Of a stretch of 64,000 nt of DNA, positions 23,821 through 30,859 are shown piece after piece. Location: NCBI GenBank assembly GCA_025358085.1, contig JANYKT010000126.1, positions 1-64,000 on the forward strand, given 5' to 3'. The notes under the pieces are model-generated. The model made no database searches, was not told where the DNA came from, and saw only the letters and a list, made by a program, of their open reading frames with translations. The position numbers were made by a program, and so were the translations under genes. Origin of the DNA: Deltaproteobacteria bacterium. Lineage in GTDB: Bacteria > Myxococcota > Myxococcia > Myxococcales > 40CM-4-68-19. Position 1 is the first letter of the stretch; every line of letters begins with the position of its first letter.

Positions 23821-26499
23821 TCAGCCCCGGCCCGCGAGCAAAGCGATGGCGGCGTGCAAAGCTGCCAGTAAAGCAACGCGGCGGGCAGGGTCCTGAATCT
23901 TCCCTGGGCGGCCAGGCAAGTGAGCGCTTGCCACATCTCGCACGTAGAACGCATCGGTCACGCGATTCCCTTCCGTGGCGATCCGCGCGACCTCAATGGA
24001 AACATTCGCGGCATGAAACGCTTCTGCCAAAGCATGCAGGAGCCCCGGACGATCTTGAGCGACCACGTCGATGATGGTCATCTCCTCGCTGGATAGATCG
24101 TCGACGCGGATCTTCGTCTCGACCGCGGGCGCGGCCGCAGTTGCGAAGCTTGCCCGGCGCAGACGCTTCTCCACCAACCGCAGACCGTCTTCTGTTCCGG
24201 CAAGAAGCTTGAGCAAGTCGAGCTGCGCGGCTTCCCACCGCATCTGCGAAGGCACGCCGCCGCCGCTCTCGCGGACTACGAAGCGGTCCAGAGCGATGCC
24301 GCCGCCGAGCGAATGAAGTTCGGCGGCGAGGATGTCGATTCCATTCGCCGCGAGCGCCGCGGTGAAGAGAGCGAGCAGGCCAGCGCGGTCGGGCGCGACC
24401 AGCGTCAGGTCGGCTTCGCCGGAATCCGGAGCGCGGAGCTCGGCCGCGAAGCCCGTATGTCGCGCGAGCGCCCAGAGTTTGAGATGGCGGGCGGCTGACT
24501 CCGGCCGCGCGCTCGCGAGGTAGCGCTCGGGCAGCGTGTGGACGAACTCCGTTGCCAGCGGGTCGTCCAGCCGCGCCAAAAGCCTCGCCCGCCGGGCCTC
24601 CAAAGACTGCGCGTGTTCAGGCGCGCCCAGGCCTTCGGCCAGCATGACGGCGCGGGTCCGCTCGTAGAGGGTGCGCAGGAGGCCGGCCTTCCACTCGGTC
24701 CAGTTCCCTGGAGCGACACTGGCCATGTCGGCGTAGGTCAGGAGGTACAACATCTCGAGGCGGTCCACAGTCTGCGCGTTCCGGGCAAACTCTTCCAGCA
24801 GCGCGTGGTCCTCGAGATCACGGCGCTGCGAGATGTGGCTCATCCGGAGATGAGCCTCCACCAGCCACGCGACGTCAGCCGCATCAGCCGGATCAAGCCC
24901 GATACGCTGCGCGTAGTCGCGCACCAGCGCGACGCCGCACGCAGAGTGATCATCGCCAAGCTTCTTCCCAAGCCCCTTCCCGAGATCATGGAAGAGCAGG
25001 CCCAACATCAAGACCAGGGGACGCTCCTGCGCGCGCGCGAGGTGCGTCAGCCCTGGCTCGGAATCGGCCAGCGCGCCAGCGCGCAGGCGCATCATGCGGA
25101 CCAAAGCGAACACCGTGTGCGTGTCCACAGTGTACACATGATAGAGGCTGTGCTGCGCCCGGCCGCGCAGCCGCGCAACCTCCGGGAGCAGCGCTCCCAG
25201 CACTCCGAGCTCGTGCAGCGGAACCAGCGGACTGCCCTCGCTGCCCTCGTGCACCAGCAGCTGCCACAGCTCGAAGTGCGCGTCGCGATCGGTCGCGAGC
25301 TTCGCTTGTGGCAGCTCGCGCATCACCAGATCGCGCGCGCCGCTGTGCACCGGGACGCCGTAGGTTTCCGCCAGGGAGTAGAGCCGCAGCATGTCCGCCG
25401 GGCGGCGCCGGAAGACGCCGTCGTCATTGACCATGATGCGGCCATCCCAAAGCTTGAAAGCGGTATCGAGCACCCGCGGCGGCGGTCCACGGCGGAGGGC
25501 GGCGCGCGGGGCGTCCTCGATGGCGCAGCGATCGATCAGCGCGTCTGAAGCGCGCGCGAGTTCCTGCAGCGCCAGGTACGCGTCGCGCATGAGCTGCTCG
25601 ACGGCGAGCTGGCCCTCCTTTGTGTCGCGGTAGCGGAGGCCCTCGGCGACTTTCCTTTGATTGTCGAAGGTGAGACGGTCGTCGCGCCGGCCGGTCGCGT
25701 AGTGCAGTTCGTTGCGCAGACGCCAGAGCGTGTCGCGGGCCGCGCAGGCAGCCTCAATTTCGCTCTTCGGAAGCAGCCCGTGCTCCCCGGCTTCGCGCAA
25801 GCCCGAGACCTTGTGCCGCGCCCGCGCGATCCAGAGTGCGGTCTGCAGGTCGCGCAGGCCCCCCTTTCCTTGCTTGATGTGCGGCTCGAGCAGCCACACC
25901 GAGCTGCCATAGCGCTTGCGGCGCTCCTGGTACTCTTTGAGCTTGTCCTCGATGAACTCTTCGACCTTGCGCGTTTCCAGCTCGGCGAGGACCGTTCGCT
26001 CCAGGCGATTGAAGAGCGGGAGGTCGCCCGCGACCAAGCGGCACTCGAGCAGCGCGGTGCGCGCGGTGTGGTCCTCGCGGGCGAGAGAGAGGCACTGGTC
26101 GATGGTTCGTGCGGCGAACCCGGCCTCGATGTTTGCGTCCCAGAGCGCGCGGTGGAGGCCCTCGGCAATCTGGGCCGCGCGCGTCCGCTGCGTGCTGGGT
26201 GCGGAGGGGCCGGGCAGGAGCGCCAGCAGGTCGACGTCGGAGCGCGGCGACAGCTCGCCGCGGCCGTAGCCGCCGGTGGCCACCACGGAAAGCAGCGGAT
26301 CGCCGCCTCCGGGAACCTGCGCCGTGACGGCGGCCAGCAAGTCGCGGACGACTTCGCCGGTCAGCGCGGCGATGGCGCGAACGACTTCCTGGCCCGGGGC
26401 ACCTGCGCGGTGCCGGACGAGGATCTCGGCGCGACCGAGGTCGAGCCGCCGGCGCGCGTCGGCCGCCGAAAGCGGTGGAGCGTTGCTGCGCGGGATCAT
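23821..26499 (-). CDS. glnD: [Protein-PII] uridylyltransferase/uridylyl-removing enzyme
   Basis: 892 aa bifunctional nitrogen sensor that uridylylates and deuridylylates PII proteins in response to glutamine. The nucleotidyltransferase motif GGYGRGELSPRSDVDLLAL is near residue 80, an HD domain (FHDLGKG about residue 495, with HSACGVALV) removes UMP, and two C-terminal ACT domains (about 690-770 and 810-880) bind glutamine. Length and order match GlnD. No PII gene or glnA is nearby. The promoter region upstream contains the nested palindrome at 26552-26661. Confidence 0.96.
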   Translation of the reverse strand: MIPRSNAPPLSAADARRRLDLGRAEILVRHRAGAPGQEVVRAIAALTGEVVRDLLAAVTAQVPGGGDPLLSVVATGGYGRGELSPRSDVDLLALLPGPSAPSTQRTRAAQIAEGLHRALWDANIEAGFAARTIDQCLSLAREDHTARTALLECRLVAGDLPLFNRLERTVLAELETRKVEEFIEDKLKEYQERRKRYGSSVWLLEPHIKQGKGGLRDLQTALWIARARHKVSGLREAGEHGLLPKSEIEAACAARDTLWRLRNELHYATGRRDDRLTFDNQRKVAEGLRYRDTKEGQLAVEQLMRDAYLALQELARASDALIDRCAIEDAPRAALRRGPPPRVLDTAFKLWDGRIMVNDDGVFRRRPADMLRLYSLAETYGVPVHSGARDLVMRELPQAKLATDRDAHFELWQLLVHEGSEGSPLVPLHELGVLGALLPEVARLRGRAQHSLYHVYTVDTHTVFALVRMMRLRAGALADSEPGLTHLARAQERPLVLMLGLLFHDLGKGLGKKLGDDHSACGVALVRDYAQRIGLDPADAADVAWLVEAHLRMSHISQRRDLEDHALLEEFARNAQTVDRLEMLYLLTYADMASVAPGNWTEWKAGLLRTLYERTRAVMLAEGLGAPEHAQSLEARRARLLARLDDPLATEFVHTLPERYLASARPESAARHLKLWALARHTGFAAELRAPDSGEADLTLVAPDRAGLLALFTAALAANGIDILAAELHSLGGGIALDRFVVRESGGGVPSQMRWEAAQLDLLKLLAGTEDGLRLVEKRLRRASFATAAAPAVETKIRVDDLSSEEMTIIDVVAQDRPGLLHALAEAFHAANVSIEVARIATEGNRVTDAFYVRDVASAHLPGRPGKIQDPARRVALLAALHAAIALLAGRG

Positions 26500-26551
26500 G
26501 GCATCAGCTTAGCATCCGCCTCCCCGGGCAGCGGCACCTGGCCGCGCGCTA

Positions 26552-26661
26552 TTCCTTAAGGGCTTAACCTTCAAGGTCTTAACTATGTGCGTGTCAGCCT
26601 TTCCCTCGCGACGGGGGAGGAGGGCGATACTTAAGCTACTGAAGGTTAAGACCTTAAGGAT
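26552..26661. repeat. Nested imperfect palindrome with TTAAG boxes
   Basis: Two 35-nt arms (26552-26586 and 26627-26661) match as inverted repeats at 28 of 35 positions, with uninterrupted blocks TCCTTAAGG and CTTAACCTTCA. Each arm holds three CTTAA boxes, striking in such GC-rich DNA. The 40-nt centre contains a smaller hairpin, CCCTCG/CGGGGG (26603-26617). It sits between the glnD start (26499) and a small Pro-rich frame. It could be an operator, a MITE-like element or an RNA structure. No second copy is seen in the window. Confidence 0.75.
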
Positions 26662-26848
26662 GTTGCCTGCGCGCGCGTGCCGAGGGTGGCGGCTGGCCGG
26701 GGGTAGCCGGCTCCTCGACCGGTGGCGTGTCCGACGCAGGATCGCGGCGCGGCGACTCACGCTGGGGCGGCTCTTCCCGGCCGGGCTCGGTGGGCTGCGG
26801 GTCCGTCGCAGGAGGTTCGTTCTGGGGGTCCTTCGCAGGCCTGGGCAT
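26654..26848 (-). CDS. Candidate small Pro-rich protein
   Basis: 64 aa, starting PRPAKDPQNEPPATDPQPTE after Met, almost devoid of hydrophobic residues and rich in Pro, Glu, Arg and Asp. G or C dominates third codon positions, as in neighbouring genes. Its stop codon lies inside the palindrome at 26552-26661. It might be a real disordered protein between the amidase and glnD, or a chance frame. The ribosome binding site is weak. Confidence 0.4.
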   Translation of the reverse strand: MPRPAKDPQNEPPATDPQPTEPGREEPPQRESPRRDPASDTPPVEEPATPGQPPPSARARRQHP

Positions 26849-26928
26849 GGCCAGAGGTTACGCTTCGGCGGCGCAACCTTAAGGCTCGCGGTCCGGCTCG
26901 CAGGGACTCCCGAGCAGTTGCTGCGCCC

Positions 26929-28701
26929 TCAGGGCGCCAGCGCCAGTCGCTGCCGGCTGTCGACAAATTCCTTCAGGCCTCGCGCGATGGCCTCGGCAGC
27001 TCCGTCCTGGTACCTCGCGCTCCGGAGCAGCGCCTCTTCGGCCGGATTGGAGAGGAACGCTGTCTCGACCAGAATCGACGGCATGTGGGTCCCGAGCAGC
27101 ACGTAAAAAAGTGCCTGTTTAATGCCGTGGTCGGTGACCTTGCCAATGCGACTGCGGAGGCCCCGCACCAGCGCCGACTGCACGGACTGGGCAAGCTCAC
27201 GGGCATCGCCCGCGTTGGCCTTGGTGGCCAGGTCGGCAAGGATGAGCCGCAGGTCCGACACGGTCCGCTCGTCCTCCGCGTTTTCAAAAGCAGAGAGGCG
27301 CGCTGCGTAGCGGTCGCTTGCGACGTTGAGCGTCCAGGTCTCGATGCCCGACAGCGTCCGCTTGCGGGCTGCGTTGCAATGAATGGAGACGAAAAGGTCC
27401 GCGCGCGCGTCGTTGGCGATGCGCGTCCGCTCGTCCAGTGGGATGAAGCTGTCGTCCTTGCGCGTGAGCACGACCGTGAAACCAAGCACCCGCAGCCGGG
27501 TGGCCAGCCGCTTGGCGATGGCGAGCGCCACGTCCTTTTCGCGCAGGCCGTGCGGACCGATGGCTCCGGTGTCCTTGCCACCATGTCCCGGATCGATCAC
27601 CACGCGGCGGACCTTGAGACCTAATTGGGCGGCGATTGAATTCCCGCCTGCCAACGCGGCCGCGCGAAGCTCGCGCGCTTTGTCAGCCGCGTCTGGCTCG
27701 TCTTCCGGGTCGGTCAACTTTGCGACTGCGTCCCGGGCAAGCTTCACCAGCGACGGCGTGCGCTGCGGCGGATGCGCGGGAGCTTCGGGCTCCGGCAGTG
27801 CGTCGGAAGAAGGTTGGGTCAGTACAGCACCAACTTCAGGTCCGCCCACTGCGGAAAGAGGAGAAGAAGGCTCGTCGTCGGCCGGCTCGACCGCGCCCGC
27901 CGGATGCGCGACCGTCTCAACAGTGGCCGGCGTCGTCCGGATTGCGGCGCTACCCGCCGAGGGTGCGGCAGCCTTTGCCGGTTGCCCAGGCTGCGAGCCT
28001 TTGGCGCCGCGCGCCTCCTGCACCATCTGTGCGATCACGTCTACGGTTTCCCGAGGCACGTCGACCTCGGCCGGAGGCGTCTTCTTGCCGCCCAAGTCCG
28101 GCGCCACGGACGTTTGCGGAGCATCATCATCCTCGTCAACCTCGTCCTCGATCACCACTGGCCTCTGCACCTTGCCGGGGACCGCGGCGACGGCTTTAGG
28201 TGGAGTCGGAAGCAGCGCGAGGGCGGCCTTTGCCTCTGCCGAACGGGGATATCTCGCGGCCAGCCGCCGTCCGGCAGCAGCAGTCTCGGCGTGCTCGTGC
28301 GCTCGCGTTCCCAGGCGCACCGCAGCGGTGAGCGCCTCGAGACCCTGCGGCGCCGCAGGCCAGGTCTCGTCTATCTTCCGGTAAGCCAGCACGGCGGTCC
28401 GCACGTCAGCGGGAGACCGCGACGCCTCGTACAACTCAGCGCGTGCGCGAGCAGCCCAGAGAGCCGCCTCGGGCGCGAGCGAGCTTGCCGGCGCGAGGCG
28501 CACGGCAGCGTCGAAGTCGCGTCCGATCGCTTCCCATCCATCTCGATATTTGTGGCGCCGGACGTCATGACGGAGCCGATCGAGAGCGGCCTTGCCCGCA
28601 TCGAGCCGTTTCTGCTGCACTTGAGCAGCTGCGGGCGCGGCTTGGGTCGCTCGAGGGATCGCGAGCGAGATGAGGACCGCGTAGCAGGCGAGTGAGCGCA
28701 C
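26929..28701 (-). CDS. N-acetylmuramoyl-L-alanine amidase (Amidase_3)
   Basis: 590 aa periplasmic murein amidase that cleaves the lactyl-peptide bond during cell separation. A signal peptide (about residues 1-21, ending Ala-Thr-Gln-Ala) is followed by a helical, TPR-like region (25-165), a Pro/Ala-rich linker (165-365) and the catalytic domain. Zn ligands and the catalytic Glu are visible in VVIDPGHGGKDTG, the LREKD Glu, LFVSIHCNAA and ILVETAFLSN. The TPR-like N-terminal part in place of an AMIN domain is common in delta-proteobacteria. It starts at GTG 28701. Confidence 0.92.
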   Translation of the reverse strand: MRSLACYAVLISLAIPRATQAAPAAAQVQQKRLDAGKAALDRLRHDVRRHKYRDGWEAIGRDFDAAVRLAPASSLAPEAALWAARARAELYEASRSPADVRTAVLAYRKIDETWPAAPQGLEALTAAVRLGTRAHEHAETAAAGRRLAARYPRSAEAKAALALLPTPPKAVAAVPGKVQRPVVIEDEVDEDDDAPQTSVAPDLGGKKTPPAEVDVPRETVDVIAQMVQEARGAKGSQPGQPAKAAAPSAGSAAIRTTPATVETVAHPAGAVEPADDEPSSPLSAVGGPEVGAVLTQPSSDALPEPEAPAHPPQRTPSLVKLARDAVAKLTDPEDEPDAADKARELRAAALAGGNSIAAQLGLKVRRVVIDPGHGGKDTGAIGPHGLREKDVALAIAKRLATRLRVLGFTVVLTRKDDSFIPLDERTRIANDARADLFVSIHCNAARKRTLSGIETWTLNVASDRYAARLSAFENAEDERTVSDLRLILADLATKANAGDARELAQSVQSALVRGLRSRIGKVTDHGIKQALFYVLLGTHMPSILVETAFLSNPAEEALLRSARYQDGAAEAIARGLKEFVDSRQRLALAP

Positions 28702-28777
28702 GCAACGACCGTGTCATGCCGTCGCGTTCCGTCAACTTTTTGAGCGCCGCAAAAGCCCAATCCCGCGCTCAAACCCG

Positions 28778-28924
28778 TCACCGCCTGCTGCGTCGCATAC
28801 CCGCCGCCGCGAAGAGGCACTGCGACAGCCGCTCCGCCTCACGCCACCGATGGCGCCGCCGAAACTCAACGGTGACGGACCACCCCAGCACCACGGCGGC
28901 ACCCACCAGCATTGCCGCGCTCAC
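28778..28924 (-). CDS. Candidate small membrane protein coupled to zinc-ribbon gene
   Basis: 48 codons beginning with GTG that overlaps the stop of the upstream gene by 4 nt (GTGA). The peptide has one membrane helix (AAMLVGAAVVLGWSVTVEF) and a strongly basic C-terminal tail (RRRHRWREAERL and a terminal Arg cluster), placing the tail inside the cell by the positive-inside rule. The overlap geometry matches that of confirmed coupled genes in this window, which is the main support. Family unknown. Confidence 0.45.
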   Translation of the reverse strand: MSAAMLVGAAVVLGWSVTVEFRRRHRWREAERLSQCLFAAAGMRRSRR

Positions 28925-29184
28925 TGCAGCACCACCGCTTCGGCGTGGAGATCGAGCTGACCCGCAACCGCCAGTGTCGGCTTGAGCGCGCTTTTGCTTC
29001 CGCACCGGCACCGCTTGAGCGAGGCCAGGTACGCCGGCCACATGGCCTCCCGCACGAACTCCGAACCGCACCGCGCCCGCGCCATCAGCGCCAGATGCCG
29101 CTGCCGCGCGTAATCGACGCCTTTCTCGATCAATACCTGGTTGCAGGCCGGACAGCGCCACAGCTTTGTCGACTCGCCACTCAT
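28921..29184 (-). CDS. Small zinc-ribbon protein
   Basis: 87 aa. An N-terminal CPAC pair (Cys11, Cys14) and a later RCRCG pair flank a helical stretch, consistent with a single zinc-binding site. No family recognised; the helix between (VDYARQRHLALMARARCGSE) is Arg-rich and might bind nucleic acid. The ATG at 29184 is preferred; upstream in-frame starts add 13 residues of no clear structure. Coupled to the small membrane protein downstream. Confidence 0.6.
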   Translation of the reverse strand: MSGESTKLWRCPACNQVLIEKGVDYARQRHLALMARARCGSEFVREAMWPAYLASLKRCRCGSKSALKPTLAVAGQLDLHAEAVVLQ

Positions 29185-29254
29185 GATTCTCTCCCGCGTC
29201 ATGGCCGCTATCGGCCGACACAAGAGAGCCTAGCGAGGGGGTCTGACACTCCCC

Positions 29255-30145
29255 TCAGCGCCCGGAAGAAACCCCCGTCATCCTCGTGTCTTGCGGCGAA
29301 AGGCTGGTCGCAATCCCGACCTGGGAGCGTTCCATTTCCATGAGACGCTCCTCGACCTCCCGGCGGAAGCTGGCGAGGTCGCGACCGAGGTTCTCTATAC
29401 CGACCTCGTTCTTGAGGTTGACGCGAAAATCGGTGGTCGCCTGCGCACGGTCTTTCGAGGCTTGCCGGTTCTGGCTCATCATGATGAGCGGGCCCTGCAG
29501 TCCGACCAGGATGCCCAGAAAGAGATTGAAGAATTGGTACGGGTACGGATCGAACCCGGCGCGCAGGAACGAATTCATCGCTGCCCATAAAAAAGTCAGC
29601 CCGACCAAACCGCAGATGAAGGCCCAGCTGCCATTCAGTTCGGCCACGCGATCCGCGAGGCGTTGCGCCCAGGTCAGCTTGTCCTCGTACTCCTTGATTA
29701 CGTCCCGCGCGGCGCGCTGGCTGAGCATGGCGTTGGTGTCCCGCAGCCGCACTGCCATCCCGGAGAGGATCGCCAGCACCGCCGCCTCCGAGCGCACGAT
29801 GTCCGTCAAGAAGTGCTCGCGCGAAAGCTCGAGCAGGACGGCCTCGGTGAGCGCCTCCGCGCTGGCCGAACGGGGCTTGTCGTCGAACAGGGACAGCTCT
29901 CCGAAGTGCTCTCCCTCGACCGCCTCTTTCAGGTGGACCCGGTCCGCGCCGCCATTGGGCGGCAGGAAGATCTCGATCTTCCCGGAGAGCAGCAGGAACA
30001 TGGCTGAGCCGGGCTCCCCTTTCGAGAACACCAGCTCGCCGGCGCGGAAACGCCGCTCTACCAGTCGTTGTCCCAGCGACTGTCGCGCCGGCTCAGAGAG
30101 GCCCTTGAAGAGCGGGACGCGTGCGAGCAGCTCGTGACGTTGCAT
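29255..30145 (-). CDS. Cyclic-nucleotide-binding DUF1003 membrane protein
   Basis: 296 aa. Residues 1-120 form a CNB domain with a good phosphate cassette (HFGELSLFDDKPRSASA). The C-terminal part is DUF1003, recognised by FDPYPYQFFNLFLGILVG and GPLIMMSQNRQASKDR, with two membrane helices (about 175-195 and 210-230) and a helical cytoplasmic tail. DUF1003 proteins are small inner-membrane proteins of unknown function. The fusion suggests a cNMP-gated version. The ATG at 30145 fits the CNB start. It precedes no coupled gene; carbonic anhydrase lies upstream in the same direction. Confidence 0.85.
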   Translation of the reverse strand: MQRHELLARVPLFKGLSEPARQSLGQRLVERRFRAGELVFSKGEPGSAMFLLLSGKIEIFLPPNGGADRVHLKEAVEGEHFGELSLFDDKPRSASAEALTEAVLLELSREHFLTDIVRSEAAVLAILSGMAVRLRDTNAMLSQRAARDVIKEYEDKLTWAQRLADRVAELNGSWAFICGLVGLTFLWAAMNSFLRAGFDPYPYQFFNLFLGILVGLQGPLIMMSQNRQASKDRAQATTDFRVNLKNEVGIENLGRDLASFRREVEERLMEMERSQVGIATSLSPQDTRMTGVSSGR

Positions 30146-30203
30146 GCTCGCATGATCGGCTGCAGGACTGGTCGATGGCAAGCGATGGAGGCCGCCTAAA
30201 AGC

Positions 30204-30812
30204 TCAGCCTTGCTCCTCGTGCTCGAGGAATCGCACCCGGCCGCTCTCGAGTTCGTACTCCGCGCCGACCACCCGCAGCTTGCCGGCCTGCACTAAGTCC
30301 TCGATCAGCCGGCTGCCGTGACTGAGTTGCGCGACCGATGCCAGGACGTTCGCCCGCATGGCGGCTCTGAGAGGGTCGGTCAGCCCCTCGGTGGCGAGGA
30401 CCGGATCGATGATGGCCCGGATCCGCGACGTGATGCGAAGGACGCTGTCGGTTGCGGGCGGCTCGCCCGTCGTCAGGTGTCGGGCGGCTGCGGCAATCGC
30501 GCCGCAGCGCGTGTGGCCCATCACCACGACAAGCGGCACTCCAAAGGCATCCACCGCGAACTCAATCGAACCCACCTGCGAGGGCGCGACGATGTTTCCG
30601 GCGACCCGGATGACGAAGAGGTCGCCCAGGCCGACATCGAAGACGAATTCCGCGGGAGCGCGCGCGTCGGAGCAACAGAGGACCGCGGCGAAGGGCCGGT
30701 TCTCGATGGCGGAAACACGGTCCCAGCGCGTGCGCGCCTCGGAGGCAAAATCGATGAAGCGCCGGTTGCCTTCGCGGAGTCGCTGCATGGCTTCGGTCGA
30801 ATCAATGTTCAT
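30204..30812 (-). CDS. Beta-class carbonic anhydrase
   Basis: 202 aa zinc enzyme interconverting CO2 and bicarbonate. Zn ligands are Cys47, His100 and Cys103, with Asp49/Arg51 completing the CSDAR dyad; the context is AAVLCCSDARAP and VMGHTRCGAI. Length and motifs match bacterial beta-carbonic anhydrases. It follows mutS by 48 nt in the same direction; the CNB-DUF1003 gene comes 59 nt further downstream. A functional tie between the latter and bicarbonate is only speculation. Confidence 0.95.
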   Translation of the reverse strand: MNIDSTEAMQRLREGNRRFIDFASEARTRWDRVSAIENRPFAAVLCCSDARAPAEFVFDVGLGDLFVIRVAGNIVAPSQVGSIEFAVDAFGVPLVVVMGHTRCGAIAAAARHLTTGEPPATDSVLRITSRIRAIIDPVLATEGLTDPLRAAMRANVLASVAQLSHGSRLIEDLVQAGKLRVVGAEYELESGRVRFLEHEEQG

Positions 30813-30859
30813 CTTGCTGCCCCTCTATCTGAAGTTGGCTGCCGGTCAACACGCATCTG

